Positions 52,599 to 62,216 of a DNA stretch of 64,000 nt are shown here, in pieces. The translations under genes were made by a program, and so were the position numbers. Under the pieces are notes generated by a model. That model saw nothing but the letters and a program-made list of their open reading frames with translations, ran no database searches and was not told where the DNA came from. Every line of letters begins with the position of its first letter. Position 1 is the first letter of the stretch. Source of the stretch: an uncultured Odoribacter sp. (GTDB lineage: Bacteria; Bacteroidota; Bacteroidia; Bacteroidales; Marinifilaceae); the NCBI GenBank assembly GCA_910588375.1, contig CAJUQA010000013.1:1-64000 (forward strand), written 5' to 3'.

Positions 52599-53879
52599 AT
52601 GATTCGTTTTTTTATTGGAATTTTGTTTTGTTGTTTTGCCAGTCAGACGGTAAATGCTCAGTTTGAGAAATATTTTCGGGAGAAGACGCTGCGTTTTGAT
52701 TTCTATCACTGCGGCGATAACCGGACGGAGTGTTATTATTTTGATGAATTGATTGAAGAGCCGTATTGGGCCGGTTCAAAAGTTTCGTTGGTGGATACGA
52801 CGGGGTATGGCAATCAGATGTTTAAAATAGTGGATGTGGCAAGTGGAACGGTGATTTATTCCCGTTCGTATTGTACATTGTTTAATGAATGGCAAACGAC
52901 GGAAGAGGCAGGAAAAAGCAGGAAGTGCATGCCTGAGGGGGTGGTGTTCCCTTATCCGAAAAACGATGTGAGGATAGAATTGTATGCCCGAAACCGGCAG
53001 GGTGATTTTGAGAAGAAATTTGAGCAGATGATTCGGGTGGATGATTATTTTATCCGGAAGTTCACCCCCCGTTATGAGACTTTTGAGGTCATGTATAACG
53101 GAGATCCTGCCCATAAAGTGGATATTGTCCTTTTGCCGGAAGGATACGCCGAAAACGAAAAGGAAAAATTCCGGCAGGCTTGTGAAGGGTTTGTCCGGGA
53201 GTTTTTCAATTATTCGCCTTATAAAGAGAAAGTATCGCAGTTTAATGTACGGGCTGTATGGGCACCTTCGAAAGAATCGGGTGTAACGATGCCGGGGGAA
53301 CATGTGTGGCGGCAGACGGCGTTGAAAGCCGGTTTTTATACATTTGGAGCGGAGCGTTATCAGATGGTGGAAGATTTCCAGGGCATCCGTGATGTTGCTG
53401 CTCATGCGCCTTATGAATATGTGTATATACTTTCCAATACTCAGAAATACGGAGGCGGAGGTATTTATAATTTTTACGGCATTAGTGCCGCCAATCATCC
53501 TACGCGTACGGGTAAGATTTATGTTCATGAGTTCGGGCATGTTTTGTTGGGATTAGGGGATGAGTATGGCGGGAATGCACCTTATAGTGATATGTATCCG
53601 GCGGATGTGGAGCCCTGGGAAGAGAATCTGACGACATTGGTGCATTTTGATCGGAAAAAGGTGTGGAAAGGATTGTTGGATGCTTCGACACCTGTTCCCA
53701 CTGTAGTGGATAAGAAGGCCCCGGAGAGAGTCGGTGTATATGAAGGGGGTGGATATGTGGCTAAAGGGGTTTATCGGCCGTGGACGAATTGTCTCATGAA
53801 TAATCTGCATGCAACGGACCGTTTTTGTCCTGTTTGCTGTGAAGCTATAACACGTTATGTGGATTGGCTTTGTCAGTAG
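52599..53879 (+). CDS. M64-family metalloprotease (IgA peptidase-like), secreted
   Basis: 426 aa from ATG 52599. Signal peptide to about residue 20 (V-N-A-Q). An N-terminal beta domain (about 25-150, the M64 pro/N-domain) is followed by a zinc metallopeptidase domain with H310-E-x-x-H314 in 'YVHEFGHVLLGLGDEYGG'; the D-E-Y after it is the usual third-ligand region. 'HKVDIVLLPEGYAENEKEKF' is a hallmark of the family, whose known members include the Clostridium ramosum IgA protease. No T9SS sorting domain at the end. Substrate in this host is unknown. Single gene with a strong terminator. Confidence 0.88.
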   Translation: MIRFFIGILFCCFASQTVNAQFEKYFREKTLRFDFYHCGDNRTECYYFDELIEEPYWAGSKVSLVDTTGYGNQMFKIVDVASGTVIYSRSYCTLFNEWQTTEEAGKSRKCMPEGVVFPYPKNDVRIELYARNRQGDFEKKFEQMIRVDDYFIRKFTPRYETFEVMYNGDPAHKVDIVLLPEGYAENEKEKFRQACEGFVREFFNYSPYKEKVSQFNVRAVWAPSKESGVTMPGEHVWRQTALKAGFYTFGAERYQMVEDFQGIRDVAAHAPYEYVYILSNTQKYGGGGIYNFYGISAANHPTRTGKIYVHEFGHVLLGLGDEYGGNAPYSDMYPADVEPWEENLTTLVHFDRKKVWKGLLDASTPVPTVVDKKAPERVGVYEGGGYVAKGVYRPWTNCLMNNLHATDRFCPVCCEAITRYVDWLCQ

Positions 53880-53902
53880 TTGCTGTCAGCGGTAGGATAA
53901 GA

Positions 53903-53953
53903 AATACGCGAAAAATCCTAGAATACTCTTTCAAAGATTTTTCGCGTATTTTT
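53903..53953. terminator. Bidirectional terminator between the M64 protease and GH2 genes
   Basis: Perfect 15-bp stem AATACGCGAAAAATC / GATTTTTCGCGTATT (53903-53917, 53936-53950) around an 18-nt loop, T-rich on both sides. Confidence 0.85.
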
Positions 53954-53971
53954 CTATTTGAAAGCCTGTTA

Positions 53972-56464
53972 TTACTTTTGGCTTTCAAGTTTCAGTGTGG
54001 CGGTTTTCAGACCTTTGGCACTTGCTTCAAACAGGATGTTTCCAGGAATTTCTGCACTCTGTACGATGGCTGTCAGCATTCCTTTGAATGCGGGCATTTC
54101 CGGTTTGTGGAACTGGTATATGCAGGTCGCATCTCCGTTGGCTGCCGCTCTGTATGAACCGGCACCTTTTACTTTAAAGCGGATGAGGTGGGAGGCGTCA
54201 GGGCAAAGATTGCCGTTTTTATCTGCCACTTTGACTGTTATGAATGTCAGGTCTTTTCCGTTTGCTTTTAAATTTGTGCGGTCTGCTGTCAGTTCCAGAT
54301 GATGGGGAATTCCAGCGGTGTGGATTTCCTGTTCGGCGACAGCTTTGTTGTTTTCATCATAAGCGACTACTTTTACTGTGCCCGGTTCATAGCGGGTATC
54401 CATCCACATCAAGCGGTATCTGCTTTGGCGCGTAAGGTTGTCCAAAGAGGCCTGGTCGCCGCTGTCAGCAACTTTTACCGATGTATCTTTCGTGCGTTTA
54501 CCTTGACTTTTACCGTTGATGAAAAGTTCGGCGGAAGGATAGTTGGTGTAAACGAAGATGGGAGTGATTTCACCTTCTCGGCCTTCCCAGTTCCAATGGG
54601 GAAGGATATGCAGGGTTTCGGCTTTTTTGTTCCAGTGACTGCGGTAAAGGTAATAGCGGTCTTTGGGTAAACCTGCCAGGTCGACGATACCGAAAAGGGA
54701 ACTATGGCTGGGCCAATCTTCATAGTAGGGGGTGGGTTCTCCTAAATAATCGAATCCTGTCCAGACAAATTCACCTATACACCACGGATAATCTTCGTGT
54801 TGAATGAAGTCGTCTTCGGGCAGGTTCGACCAACTGCAATGTTCTACGTCATAGGAGGAACTTTGCTGGTCCGGGTATTTGGCCATAGCCTTGCGTTCGA
54901 CGGGAAATTTGTATACCCCCCGGGCACTTACGGTTGAGGCGGTTTCGCTGCCCAACACTAAATGTTGAGGAAGTTTGGCGTAGGCTTCCGGATAAGCGTA
55001 AGGGCGGTAGTTGAAGCCGGCTACATCCATGACAGCGGCAAAATTGTTGTTTATGACCGCGTGGGGCTGGTCCATACCTTGGGTGACGGGACGGGAGGGG
55101 TCTTCACGATGGCAGATGTCTTGCAGGAAACGGGCTACATGGGCTTTCCCCTTGGCACCTTGTTCCGGAACTTCATTTCCGATACACCACATGACAATGC
55201 TCGGATTGTTCCGGTAGTGTCTGACCAGATTCACTAAATCTTTTTCGGCCCATTCGTCAAAAATAAGGTTGTAGCCGTTTTTGCATTTGGGGATTTTCCA
55301 TTCATCAAAGGATTCTGCCATCACCATGAATCCCATTTCATCGCATAAGTCCACCAATTCCGGTGCGGGCATATTGTGAGAGGTACGGATAGCATTGCAC
55401 CCCATATTTTTAAGAATATTCAACTGACGGCGCAGAGCCGCTTCATTAACGGCGGCACCCAATGGCCCTAAATCATGGTGCATACATACTCCCTGAAATT
55501 GTGTTCGCTTCCCGTTCAGATAGAAACCTTTTTCCGGAATAATTTCAATGGAACGGATACCGAATCGCGTGGTGTATTCGTCTTTTAAGACATCGTTCTC
55601 ATAGAGTTTGGATGAGGCAAAGTAGAGAGAGGGTGATTCCGGAGACCAAAGTTCAGGTGCTTTTACAAGGAAATTTTGTTCGAATGTTTTTTCATCATAA
55701 GGCGATAGGAGGGTTGCCTCGCTTGCTACGATTTTATGGTGACTGTTTTTGATTTCTGTGATTAGTTTGTAGTTTGAACCGGAAACCATTTGAGGGGTAA
55801 TAATCCGGGTTTTAAGGTTTATTTTGGCATATTCGGGATTCACGACTGGAGTTGTTAGTTGTGTTCCCCATACGGGAATGTGGACATCGTTTGTTACAAG
55901 TATGTGTACATTCCGGTATATACCGGCACCTGGATACCATCGGGAAGATTCCGGTAAATTTTCTAATCGTACGGCCAGAGTATTGGGTGTGTCGCCATGT
56001 ATGAGGTCCGTTATGTCGAAATGGAAAGAATTGTAGCCGTAGGGCCAATAGCCTGCTTCCTTCCCGTTCACATACACCTGGGCATGACTCATGGCTCCGT
56101 CAAAAAGAACGTAGACTCTCTGTCCTTTATGAAAAGAGGGAAGGGAAAACTGAGTGCGGTACCAGCCGGCGCCTACGAAAGGTAAACCGCCGGTTCGTCC
56201 GGATTTTAGGGATGCCTGTTTTTCCCCGTCTTGTGTGATGGCAACTTCCTGTAAGTCGTTCTTGCCGTCAAAAGGCCCGTATATTGCCCAATCGTGAGGG
56301 ATATTCACTTTTTGCCAACGACTGTCGTCGAAGTTTACTGCACGTGCTTCCGGGGAGTCTTCCCGTGTGAATTTCCAGTTTTTTTCCAATAAAAATTCTT
56401 GCCGGGTTTGGGCAGAAAGCAGGAAATAACTTCCGATAAAAAAAAGAAATAGTATTGTTTTCAT
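53972..56464 (-). CDS. Glycoside hydrolase family 2 beta-galactosidase-like enzyme
   Basis: 830 aa from ATG 56464; a start at 56620 would add 52 residues without function. Signal peptide to about residue 18 (F-L-L-S-A-Q). Sugar-binding jelly roll (about 22-195), Ig-like domain (about 200-305), TIM barrel with acid/base Glu431 (C-I-G-N-E-V) and nucleophile Glu507 (L-G-S-E-T-A-S), then a DUF4982-like beta domain and a C-terminal invasin/Ig-like domain (about 720-825). Likely a periplasmic exo-beta-galactosidase or related glycosidase. No SusC/SusD genes are next to it, so it is not part of a clear polysaccharide utilisation locus here. Confidence 0.93.
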   Translation of the reverse strand: MKTILFLFFIGSYFLLSAQTRQEFLLEKNWKFTREDSPEARAVNFDDSRWQKVNIPHDWAIYGPFDGKNDLQEVAITQDGEKQASLKSGRTGGLPFVGAGWYRTQFSLPSFHKGQRVYVLFDGAMSHAQVYVNGKEAGYWPYGYNSFHFDITDLIHGDTPNTLAVRLENLPESSRWYPGAGIYRNVHILVTNDVHIPVWGTQLTTPVVNPEYAKINLKTRIITPQMVSGSNYKLITEIKNSHHKIVASEATLLSPYDEKTFEQNFLVKAPELWSPESPSLYFASSKLYENDVLKDEYTTRFGIRSIEIIPEKGFYLNGKRTQFQGVCMHHDLGPLGAAVNEAALRRQLNILKNMGCNAIRTSHNMPAPELVDLCDEMGFMVMAESFDEWKIPKCKNGYNLIFDEWAEKDLVNLVRHYRNNPSIVMWCIGNEVPEQGAKGKAHVARFLQDICHREDPSRPVTQGMDQPHAVINNNFAAVMDVAGFNYRPYAYPEAYAKLPQHLVLGSETASTVSARGVYKFPVERKAMAKYPDQQSSSYDVEHCSWSNLPEDDFIQHEDYPWCIGEFVWTGFDYLGEPTPYYEDWPSHSSLFGIVDLAGLPKDRYYLYRSHWNKKAETLHILPHWNWEGREGEITPIFVYTNYPSAELFINGKSQGKRTKDTSVKVADSGDQASLDNLTRQSRYRLMWMDTRYEPGTVKVVAYDENNKAVAEQEIHTAGIPHHLELTADRTNLKANGKDLTFITVKVADKNGNLCPDASHLIRFKVKGAGSYRAAANGDATCIYQFHKPEMPAFKGMLTAIVQSAEIPGNILFEASAKGLKTATLKLESQK

Positions 56465-56490
56465 GATGTTGATATAGAGAATTATTTTTC

Positions 56491-56498
56491 CAAAGATA
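56491..56498 (-). promoter_or_regulatory. -7 box for the GH2 gene
   Basis: Minus strand TATCTTTG, 26 nt before the start codon. Confidence 0.4.
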
Positions 56499-56711
56499 AT
56501 TAAAATGTCTGATATCCGGTGAGAATGATTTTGAAGAGGAAGAAAAAATCGGGGAAAAATGTAACTTCCTTTCGGAAAATCACGTATATTTTGCATAAAG
56601 CGAAGCCAAGGGCTGAACATGTATATTGGGGTTAGAGCGGAGGGATGATGAATGTTGTCCTTCCGTTTTTATTTTAATCGGTTACTGATGTTTTGTTTTC
56701 TGGAGGGAGAA

Positions 56712-57059
56712 TTAAATTAAATCAAGATAAAACTGAAAATCAAAAATGTGAAATGCGGTTTCACGGAGGGGAGGGGTTTTCCGTAAGGAAGGAAAGGAAA
56801 GCATTAATTGGAATATTTTGAAGAGGTCGGGAATAGGTTCTTGCGGAATATGTATATGGTGTAGGTTCTCATATTTTCTAAGCGCATAAAGAAAAATGCG
56901 GAATTCATATCGATTTTGATAATCACCTTGCAAATAGTCGTCCATCGGAATCGTAATACGCCAAATTTTAAATAGATCTTCCGGAAGGTCTGCAAATGTA
57001 GCATCAAAATTTTGTTCAATGAAAGCAAAACTTTTATCTTCGATTTCTTTGATATTCAT
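56712..57059 (-). CDS. Orphan protein of unknown function behind a folded leader
   Basis: 115 aa, not recognised. Rich in Phe, Ile and aromatic residues (F-A-F-I-E-Q-N-F-D-A-T-F-A-D-L-P-E-D-L-F-K-I-W), with basic clusters in the middle and a hydrophobic C-terminus ending F-H-I-F-D-F-Q-F-Y-L-D-L-I; no signal peptide or membrane helix. AT-rich codon use compared with the GH2 gene. Stands alone between GH2 and gap, with about 200 nt of conspicuously structured leader (57090-57270). Coding status is probable but not certain. Confidence 0.5.
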   Translation of the reverse strand: MNIKEIEDKSFAFIEQNFDATFADLPEDLFKIWRITIPMDDYLQGDYQNRYEFRIFLYALRKYENLHHIHIPQEPIPDLFKIFQLMLSFPSLRKTPPLRETAFHIFDFQFYLDLI

Positions 57060-57089
57060 CTGCTGTTATTTTGGATGTTTTGCATTATT

Positions 57090-57270
57090 ATAAGAAAAGC
57101 GTGGACTTAACTTATTTTTCTGCAAGGGTATTGACCAAACCTTAGACAAAATAAGCAAGCCCACGCTTTGTATTGCAATCCAATACAGCGCAGGCGTTGC
57201 ACATTTGTTTCTCGTCTAAACAATAACGGTCAAATTTTTGCAGAGAGATACAATGTTAACGCAAATGTAT
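57090..57270 (-). ncRNA. Candidate structured leader RNA upstream of the 115-aa gene
   Basis: From a minus-strand TACATTTG box (57270-57263) the transcript would contain a GTATTG-GATTG-CAATAC hairpin (57189-57173) and then a long stem: 57172-57152 pairs with 57118-57096 (about 18 of 21 positions), with an inner AAGG/CCTT hairpin near 57145-57124. It ends about 40 nt before the ATG. May be a regulatory leader or an independent RNA; no Rfam family recognised. Confidence 0.4.
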
Positions 57271-57350
57271 GATATTTACTTCAAAGTTGAATTGTTTTTT
57301 CTGAAACTAGTTGTACAAAGTAAATGCTTTTTATTGATTTTACAAAATGA
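57271..57350. other. Intergenic stretch between the gap terminator and the folded leader
   Basis: AT-rich, no gene. With 57060-57270 it completes the 343-bp region without a protein gene between 57059 and gap. Two CAAA (minus-strand TTTG) copies at 57283-57286 and near 57316 do not have standard spacing to the -7 box. Confidence 0.4.
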
Positions 57351-57380
57351 AAAAGGATGTCTGTAAGGACATCCTTTTTG
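57351..57380 (-). terminator. Terminator of gap
   Basis: AAAAAGGATGTC / GACATCCTTTTT with a 6-nt loop, 22 bp past the gap stop, T-tract on the minus strand. Confidence 0.85.
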
Positions 57381-57402
57381 GTGGTTCCAATAATTAAAAT
57401 AA

Positions 57403-58455
<1,053 letters not shown>

Positions 58456-58525
58456 TAATAATGTGATTGATTTATGGCATTTATAATTTGAAACCGCTTG
58501 AAAAAAATACTCAAACGATTACAAT

Positions 58526-58660
58526 TCAAACGGCCGGATTTATATTTTCCGTTTCCGCTTTCGTATAAGCCGGACATTTTTTGTCGATGGCACATGAACC
58601 GAACAAAAGAGCTGCCAAAACCCCCGATAGAATATAGATCACAATTTTCTTGTTCTTCAT
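58526..58660 (-). CDS. Small (44-aa) lipoprotein
   Basis: ATG at 58660, stop TGA at 58528-58526. M-K-N-K-K, a hydrophobic stretch (I-V-I-Y-I-L-S-G-V-L-A-A-L-L), then the lipobox F-G-S-C (Cys23) and a 21-residue mature tail with a second Cys and K-K-C-P-A-Y. That end motif recurs, as I remember, in tiny Bacteroidota lipoproteins. A TATATTTG box lies 22 nt upstream (58690-58683). Another frame in the same region lacks any such features. Function unknown; probably a periplasm-facing lipid-anchored peptide. Confidence 0.65.
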   Translation of the reverse strand: MKNKKIVIYILSGVLAALLFGSCAIDKKCPAYTKAETENINPAV

Positions 58661-58682
58661 AGCATTTAAATTTTCGTAGCAA

Positions 58683-58690
58683 CAAATATA
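58683..58690 (-). promoter_or_regulatory. -7 box for the 44-aa lipoprotein
   Basis: Minus strand TATATTTG, with a degenerate TTTCG about 19 nt further up. Confidence 0.4.
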
Positions 58691-58853
58691 GGGATAAAAA
58701 CTTTAAAGCGAAAGTTTTGTGTTAAAATTTAATGAATGATTTTTGAAGTTTTTGAAAGAAAAGTCAGAAAGATAATCTTGTAAAAAACAGATTGGACGCT
58801 CTTTTTAAAACTTAAAGCTTATTGAAAATAATTGTAAAAAATAATATAAAACA

Positions 58854-58885
58854 CTTGTGCAAACGTTTTAAATTTTTTATCTTTG
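58854..58885 (+). promoter_or_regulatory. Orphan plus-strand promoter
   Basis: CTTG (58854-58857), 20-nt spacer, TATCTTTG (58878-58885). It points rightwards into a 60-nt stretch without a reading frame that ends in a terminator; no plus-strand protein gene follows. Confidence 0.5.
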
Positions 58886-58891
58886 TAGCGA

Positions 58892-58966
58892 GTTATAAAA
58901 ATATAGCTTATTAAGTGTAGTAAATTTATTGTTAGTGTGTTTAAAAGAGGCTCCGGCCTCTTTTTT
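58892..58966 (+). ncRNA. Candidate small RNA (about 75 nt)
   Basis: Lies between the orphan promoter and the hairpin-T6 terminator at 58943-58966. No start codon with a meaningful frame inside; AT-rich body ahead of the hairpin. The predicted end overlaps the 3' end of tilS by 2 nt on the other strand, so it might act on that mRNA or in trans. Confidence 0.4.
58943..58966. terminator. Terminator shared by tilS (minus) and the candidate small RNA (plus)
   Basis: AAAAGAGGC-TCCG-GCCTCTTTT followed by TT on plus; on the minus strand the stem starts at the tilS stop codon and is followed by TTTTAAAC. Confidence 0.8.
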
Positions 58967-60293
58967 ACTGGGATACTGTAATTTGGAGCACCGTTTCGGT
59001 AAATGACGTTATTTTAAAGCGTTCGTCCGGACGATAGCCCATCACCCAGGCAATTTTATTTTCAGACAGAAGTAACAGGCACTCTTCTTTTTGTTTGGCA
59101 GTGAATTTTTGGTCGTTGAAAAAATCACTGAGTTTCTTTTTTAATAAATGCATGCCTAAAGGGCAAAACTTATCCCCTTTTTCCCAAGGCCGGATTTGCA
59201 ATGGAAATTTTATTTTTCCTGCATCCAGGCAAGCAATGTGCGGGTCTGTAGGAATAGAGGGGAGAGCAGATCGGGGAATGAATTCTATGCGGAGGTCCTG
59301 TTTACCGATTCGATAGGTACCGGCGCTTTCAATGCAGAGAGGAAAATCCGTTTGTTCCATGCGCTGAAAAATTCTCCAATAGGAGCGTCCGCGTGTCAGT
59401 ATATAATCTTTGCTTTGAAAGGTTTTTCCGGGGGAGGCAGTATGGCTTTCCAGAATGTCGGACACTTGGTGTCTGTTAAAACCGTATGGACGTAACAATT
59501 CGAACAATAGGCTGTAAGGAGACGGAGAATCCATTGTTTTGGCAATATGAATCAGCATTTCATCGTCTTTGTATTCCACAATCTCTTTTCGGAGCTGTTC
59601 TATCCCGTAAAAATACAGGCATTCGGCCTCCTGGAAAGCCTGGCAATTATTGCGGATAGTACGCAAAAAAGACGGATTGATTTCTTTGCATACGGGGATG
59701 ATTTTGTGCCGGATGATATTGCGTATGAAATCAAGTGAATCATTGGAAGAATCATTCCGGTACCCCAACTGGTGTTGTTCGAGATAAAGCAGGATTTCCT
59801 GTCGGGAACAGGGCAGGAGGGGACGCAAAATATCGTCGTTTACGGCTTTGATGCCGCTTAGTCCTTTTATACCGGTTCCCCGGCACAGGTTGATAAAAAG
59901 GGTTTCCGTCACATCATCGGCTTGATGACCTGTCACAATATAATCCATCCGTTTCTTCTGCTTCATTTCGTGAAACCAGGTATAGCGAAGTTCCCGGGCT
60001 GCCATCTCTATGCTGATGCCTTTTTCCTGCGCATAGCTTCGGGTATCGAAATGCTTGACGCTTAAAGCAATTCCGTAGCTATCGCAGAAGCGTTTGACGA
60101 ATTGTTCGTCCATATTGGACTCTTTGCCTCTTAAATTGAAATTGCAGTGCAAAGCCAATATTTTCAGATTCAGATATTTGAATGCATGCAACAAAGCGAT
60201 GGAATCGGCTCCTCCGCTGACGGCGATTATAAAACCGGCTTCCCGGGAAATATGGTATTTTTCCAGAAACTCCTGTATGGTATTCCGTATCAT
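58965..60293 (-). CDS. tilS: tRNA(Ile)-lysidine synthase
   Basis: 442 aa. Makes lysidine at position 34 of the CAU-anticodon tRNA-Ile so that it reads AUA and is charged with isoleucine; essential. The N-type ATP pyrophosphatase loop is S26-G-G-A-D-S31 in 'FIIAVSGGADSIALLHAF', followed by the family blocks 'LHCNFNLRGKESNMDEQF', 'VTGHQADDVTETLFINL' and 'RGTGIKGLSGI'. A C-terminal tRNA-binding domain follows. Last gene of a minus-strand operon, 12 bp after the ABC-F gene; its stop abuts the terminator hairpin. Confidence 0.95.
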   Translation of the reverse strand: MIRNTIQEFLEKYHISREAGFIIAVSGGADSIALLHAFKYLNLKILALHCNFNLRGKESNMDEQFVKRFCDSYGIALSVKHFDTRSYAQEKGISIEMAARELRYTWFHEMKQKKRMDYIVTGHQADDVTETLFINLCRGTGIKGLSGIKAVNDDILRPLLPCSRQEILLYLEQHQLGYRNDSSNDSLDFIRNIIRHKIIPVCKEINPSFLRTIRNNCQAFQEAECLYFYGIEQLRKEIVEYKDDEMLIHIAKTMDSPSPYSLLFELLRPYGFNRHQVSDILESHTASPGKTFQSKDYILTRGRSYWRIFQRMEQTDFPLCIESAGTYRIGKQDLRIEFIPRSALPSIPTDPHIACLDAGKIKFPLQIRPWEKGDKFCPLGMHLLKKKLSDFFNDQKFTAKQKEECLLLLSENKIAWVMGYRPDERFKITSFTETVLQITVSQ

Positions 60294-60305
60294 AAGCGGA
60301 ATGGT

Positions 60306-62192
60306 TTAATTACTTATTTCACTGAGTTCAAGCCACCTCATTTCTTTCTCATCCAAAATCTCAATCAACTGTCCGATGCGTTCCGATTTTTTTATCAATT
60401 CATCGGGAGACAAGTGTCCTTGACTCAATTCGGTTTCCAATAGTGTTTTTTCTGCATTCAATTCTTCGATTTCTTTTTCGAGAGATTGGAATTCCTGTTT
60501 CTCTTTAAAACTCAGGCGTATTTTTACCGGAGCAGAGGTGGGTGAGTTCGATTTTTTTGTTTCGTTATAGGGAGACTTCAACGCGTTTCGTTCCTTTTTC
60601 TTCTTTTCCTCCTCTTCTTCTTTCCAATTTTTATATTGAGTGTAATTGCCCGGAAAATCTTTAATGACTCCCTCCCCTTCGAAAGCAAAAATATGGTCGG
60701 CTAACTTATCCGTGAAAAAACGGTCGTGGGATACGAGCAGCAGGCATCCTTTGAAACTTTTCAAATATTCTTCCAATACATTGAGCGTCACAATATCCAA
60801 ATCGTTCGTCGGCTCGTCGAGAATCAGAAAATTCGGATTGCGCATCAGTACTGTGAGCAGATACAGCCTTCTTCTTTCTCCTCCGCTCAGTTTTTCCACC
60901 AGAGAATATTGCTGTTTGTCCGTAAACATGAAATATTCCAGAAATTGAGATGCAGACATGATTTGTCCGTTCCCTAAATCGATTCTTTCCGCAATATTTT
61001 TGACAATATCAATCACCCGGTCATTTTCATTAAACCGGATGCCCGATTGTTGGTAATAGCCGTATACCACAGTTTCTCCGATTTCAATACTTCCCGAATC
61101 CGGTTCCAGATTCCGGGTGATAATATTCAGAAAAGTGGATTTCCCGATACCGTTTTTTCCGACAATCCCTATTTTTTCTCCCCGGATGAACTTGTAAGAA
61201 AAATCACGGACCAGACAGTGGGAGTCAAAACTTTTACAGATATGTTCCAATTCCAGAATTTTTTTCCCCAGTCGCTGGCCTTTAATATCTAATTCCAGTT
61301 TTTTCTCATCGGTCCTTTGCGAAGCGATATCTTTGATTTTATAAAAATTGTCGATTCGGTATTGTGCTTTGTGTGAACGCGCTTGCGGCATGCGGCGCAT
61401 CCATTCTTGCTCGGTGCGCAGCAAATTCCGGGCTTTGTCGATAGTGGCATTACGGTTTTCTATCCTTTGTTCCCGTTTTTCCAGATAATAGGAATAATTG
61501 CCATTATAAGAATAGAGACCGAAATCGTCGATTTCAATAATTTGATTGCATACCCGGTCTAAAAAATAACGGTCGTGTGTAACCATCAGCAACGTGGCGT
61601 TGGATTCAGTCAGATACTCCTCCAGCCATTCCGTCATTTCGGTATCCAAATGGTTTGTCGGTTCGTCTAAAATCAGAAAATCCGGATTGCTGATCAATAC
61701 TTTGGCCAGTCCCACCCGCTTTTTTTGTCCTCCGGAAAGATATTTGATTTCTTTATCGTAGGTATCGATTTTTAGTTTCGAGAGAATCTGTTTGACCGTG
61801 TTTTCATAATCCCAGGCAGACAACGCGTCCATTTGGGAAATCAAAGTTTCTAAAGCATGGATATCATTGAGCTCAACAGCTCTTTCATATTCTTTAATAA
61901 CTTTCAGTGTGGGAGAATCCGAACAGAAAACCTCTTCGAAAATAGTATTCTCCGGATTCAGGTCAGGGGCTTGTTCTAGATACCCGACCGTGATGTCATT
62001 GCGGAATATGACACGACCCGTTTCAGGAGAATCCTTGCCTGCGATGATTTGCAACAAAGTGGATTTCCCTGTGCCATTTTTGGCAATCAATGCCACCTTT
62101 TGATTTTTTCCGATGCCGAAAGAGATATTTTCAAATAAAAGTTGTTCTCCGAAGCGTTTGCTGAGATTTTCTACCTGTAAAAAACTGATCAT
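60306..62192 (-). CDS. ABC-F family ATPase (Uup-like)
   Basis: 628 aa, no membrane segments. Two ABC domains: Walker A 'AKNGTGKSTLL' (38-48) and 'GKNGIGKSTFL', signature motifs 'LSGGQKKRVGLAKVL' and 'LSGGERRRLYLLTVL', and both 'ILDEPTNHLD'/'ILDEPTNDLD' Walker B blocks. A linker with many charged residues joins them, and a C-terminal coiled coil (about 560-625), as in Uup, may bind nucleic acid or ribosomes. Such proteins relieve ribosome stalling or have DNA-related roles; which applies here is unknown. Operon with the AlkD-like gene (24-bp gap) and tilS. Confidence 0.92.
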   Translation of the reverse strand: MISFLQVENLSKRFGEQLLFENISFGIGKNQKVALIAKNGTGKSTLLQIIAGKDSPETGRVIFRNDITVGYLEQAPDLNPENTIFEEVFCSDSPTLKVIKEYERAVELNDIHALETLISQMDALSAWDYENTVKQILSKLKIDTYDKEIKYLSGGQKKRVGLAKVLISNPDFLILDEPTNHLDTEMTEWLEEYLTESNATLLMVTHDRYFLDRVCNQIIEIDDFGLYSYNGNYSYYLEKREQRIENRNATIDKARNLLRTEQEWMRRMPQARSHKAQYRIDNFYKIKDIASQRTDEKKLELDIKGQRLGKKILELEHICKSFDSHCLVRDFSYKFIRGEKIGIVGKNGIGKSTFLNIITRNLEPDSGSIEIGETVVYGYYQQSGIRFNENDRVIDIVKNIAERIDLGNGQIMSASQFLEYFMFTDKQQYSLVEKLSGGERRRLYLLTVLMRNPNFLILDEPTNDLDIVTLNVLEEYLKSFKGCLLLVSHDRFFTDKLADHIFAFEGEGVIKDFPGNYTQYKNWKEEEEEKKKKERNALKSPYNETKKSNSPTSAPVKIRLSFKEKQEFQSLEKEIEELNAEKTLLETELSQGHLSPDELIKKSERIGQLIEILDEKEMRWLELSEISN

Positions 62193-62216
62193 AAGTATCT
62201 GGTATTAATCCTGTAT

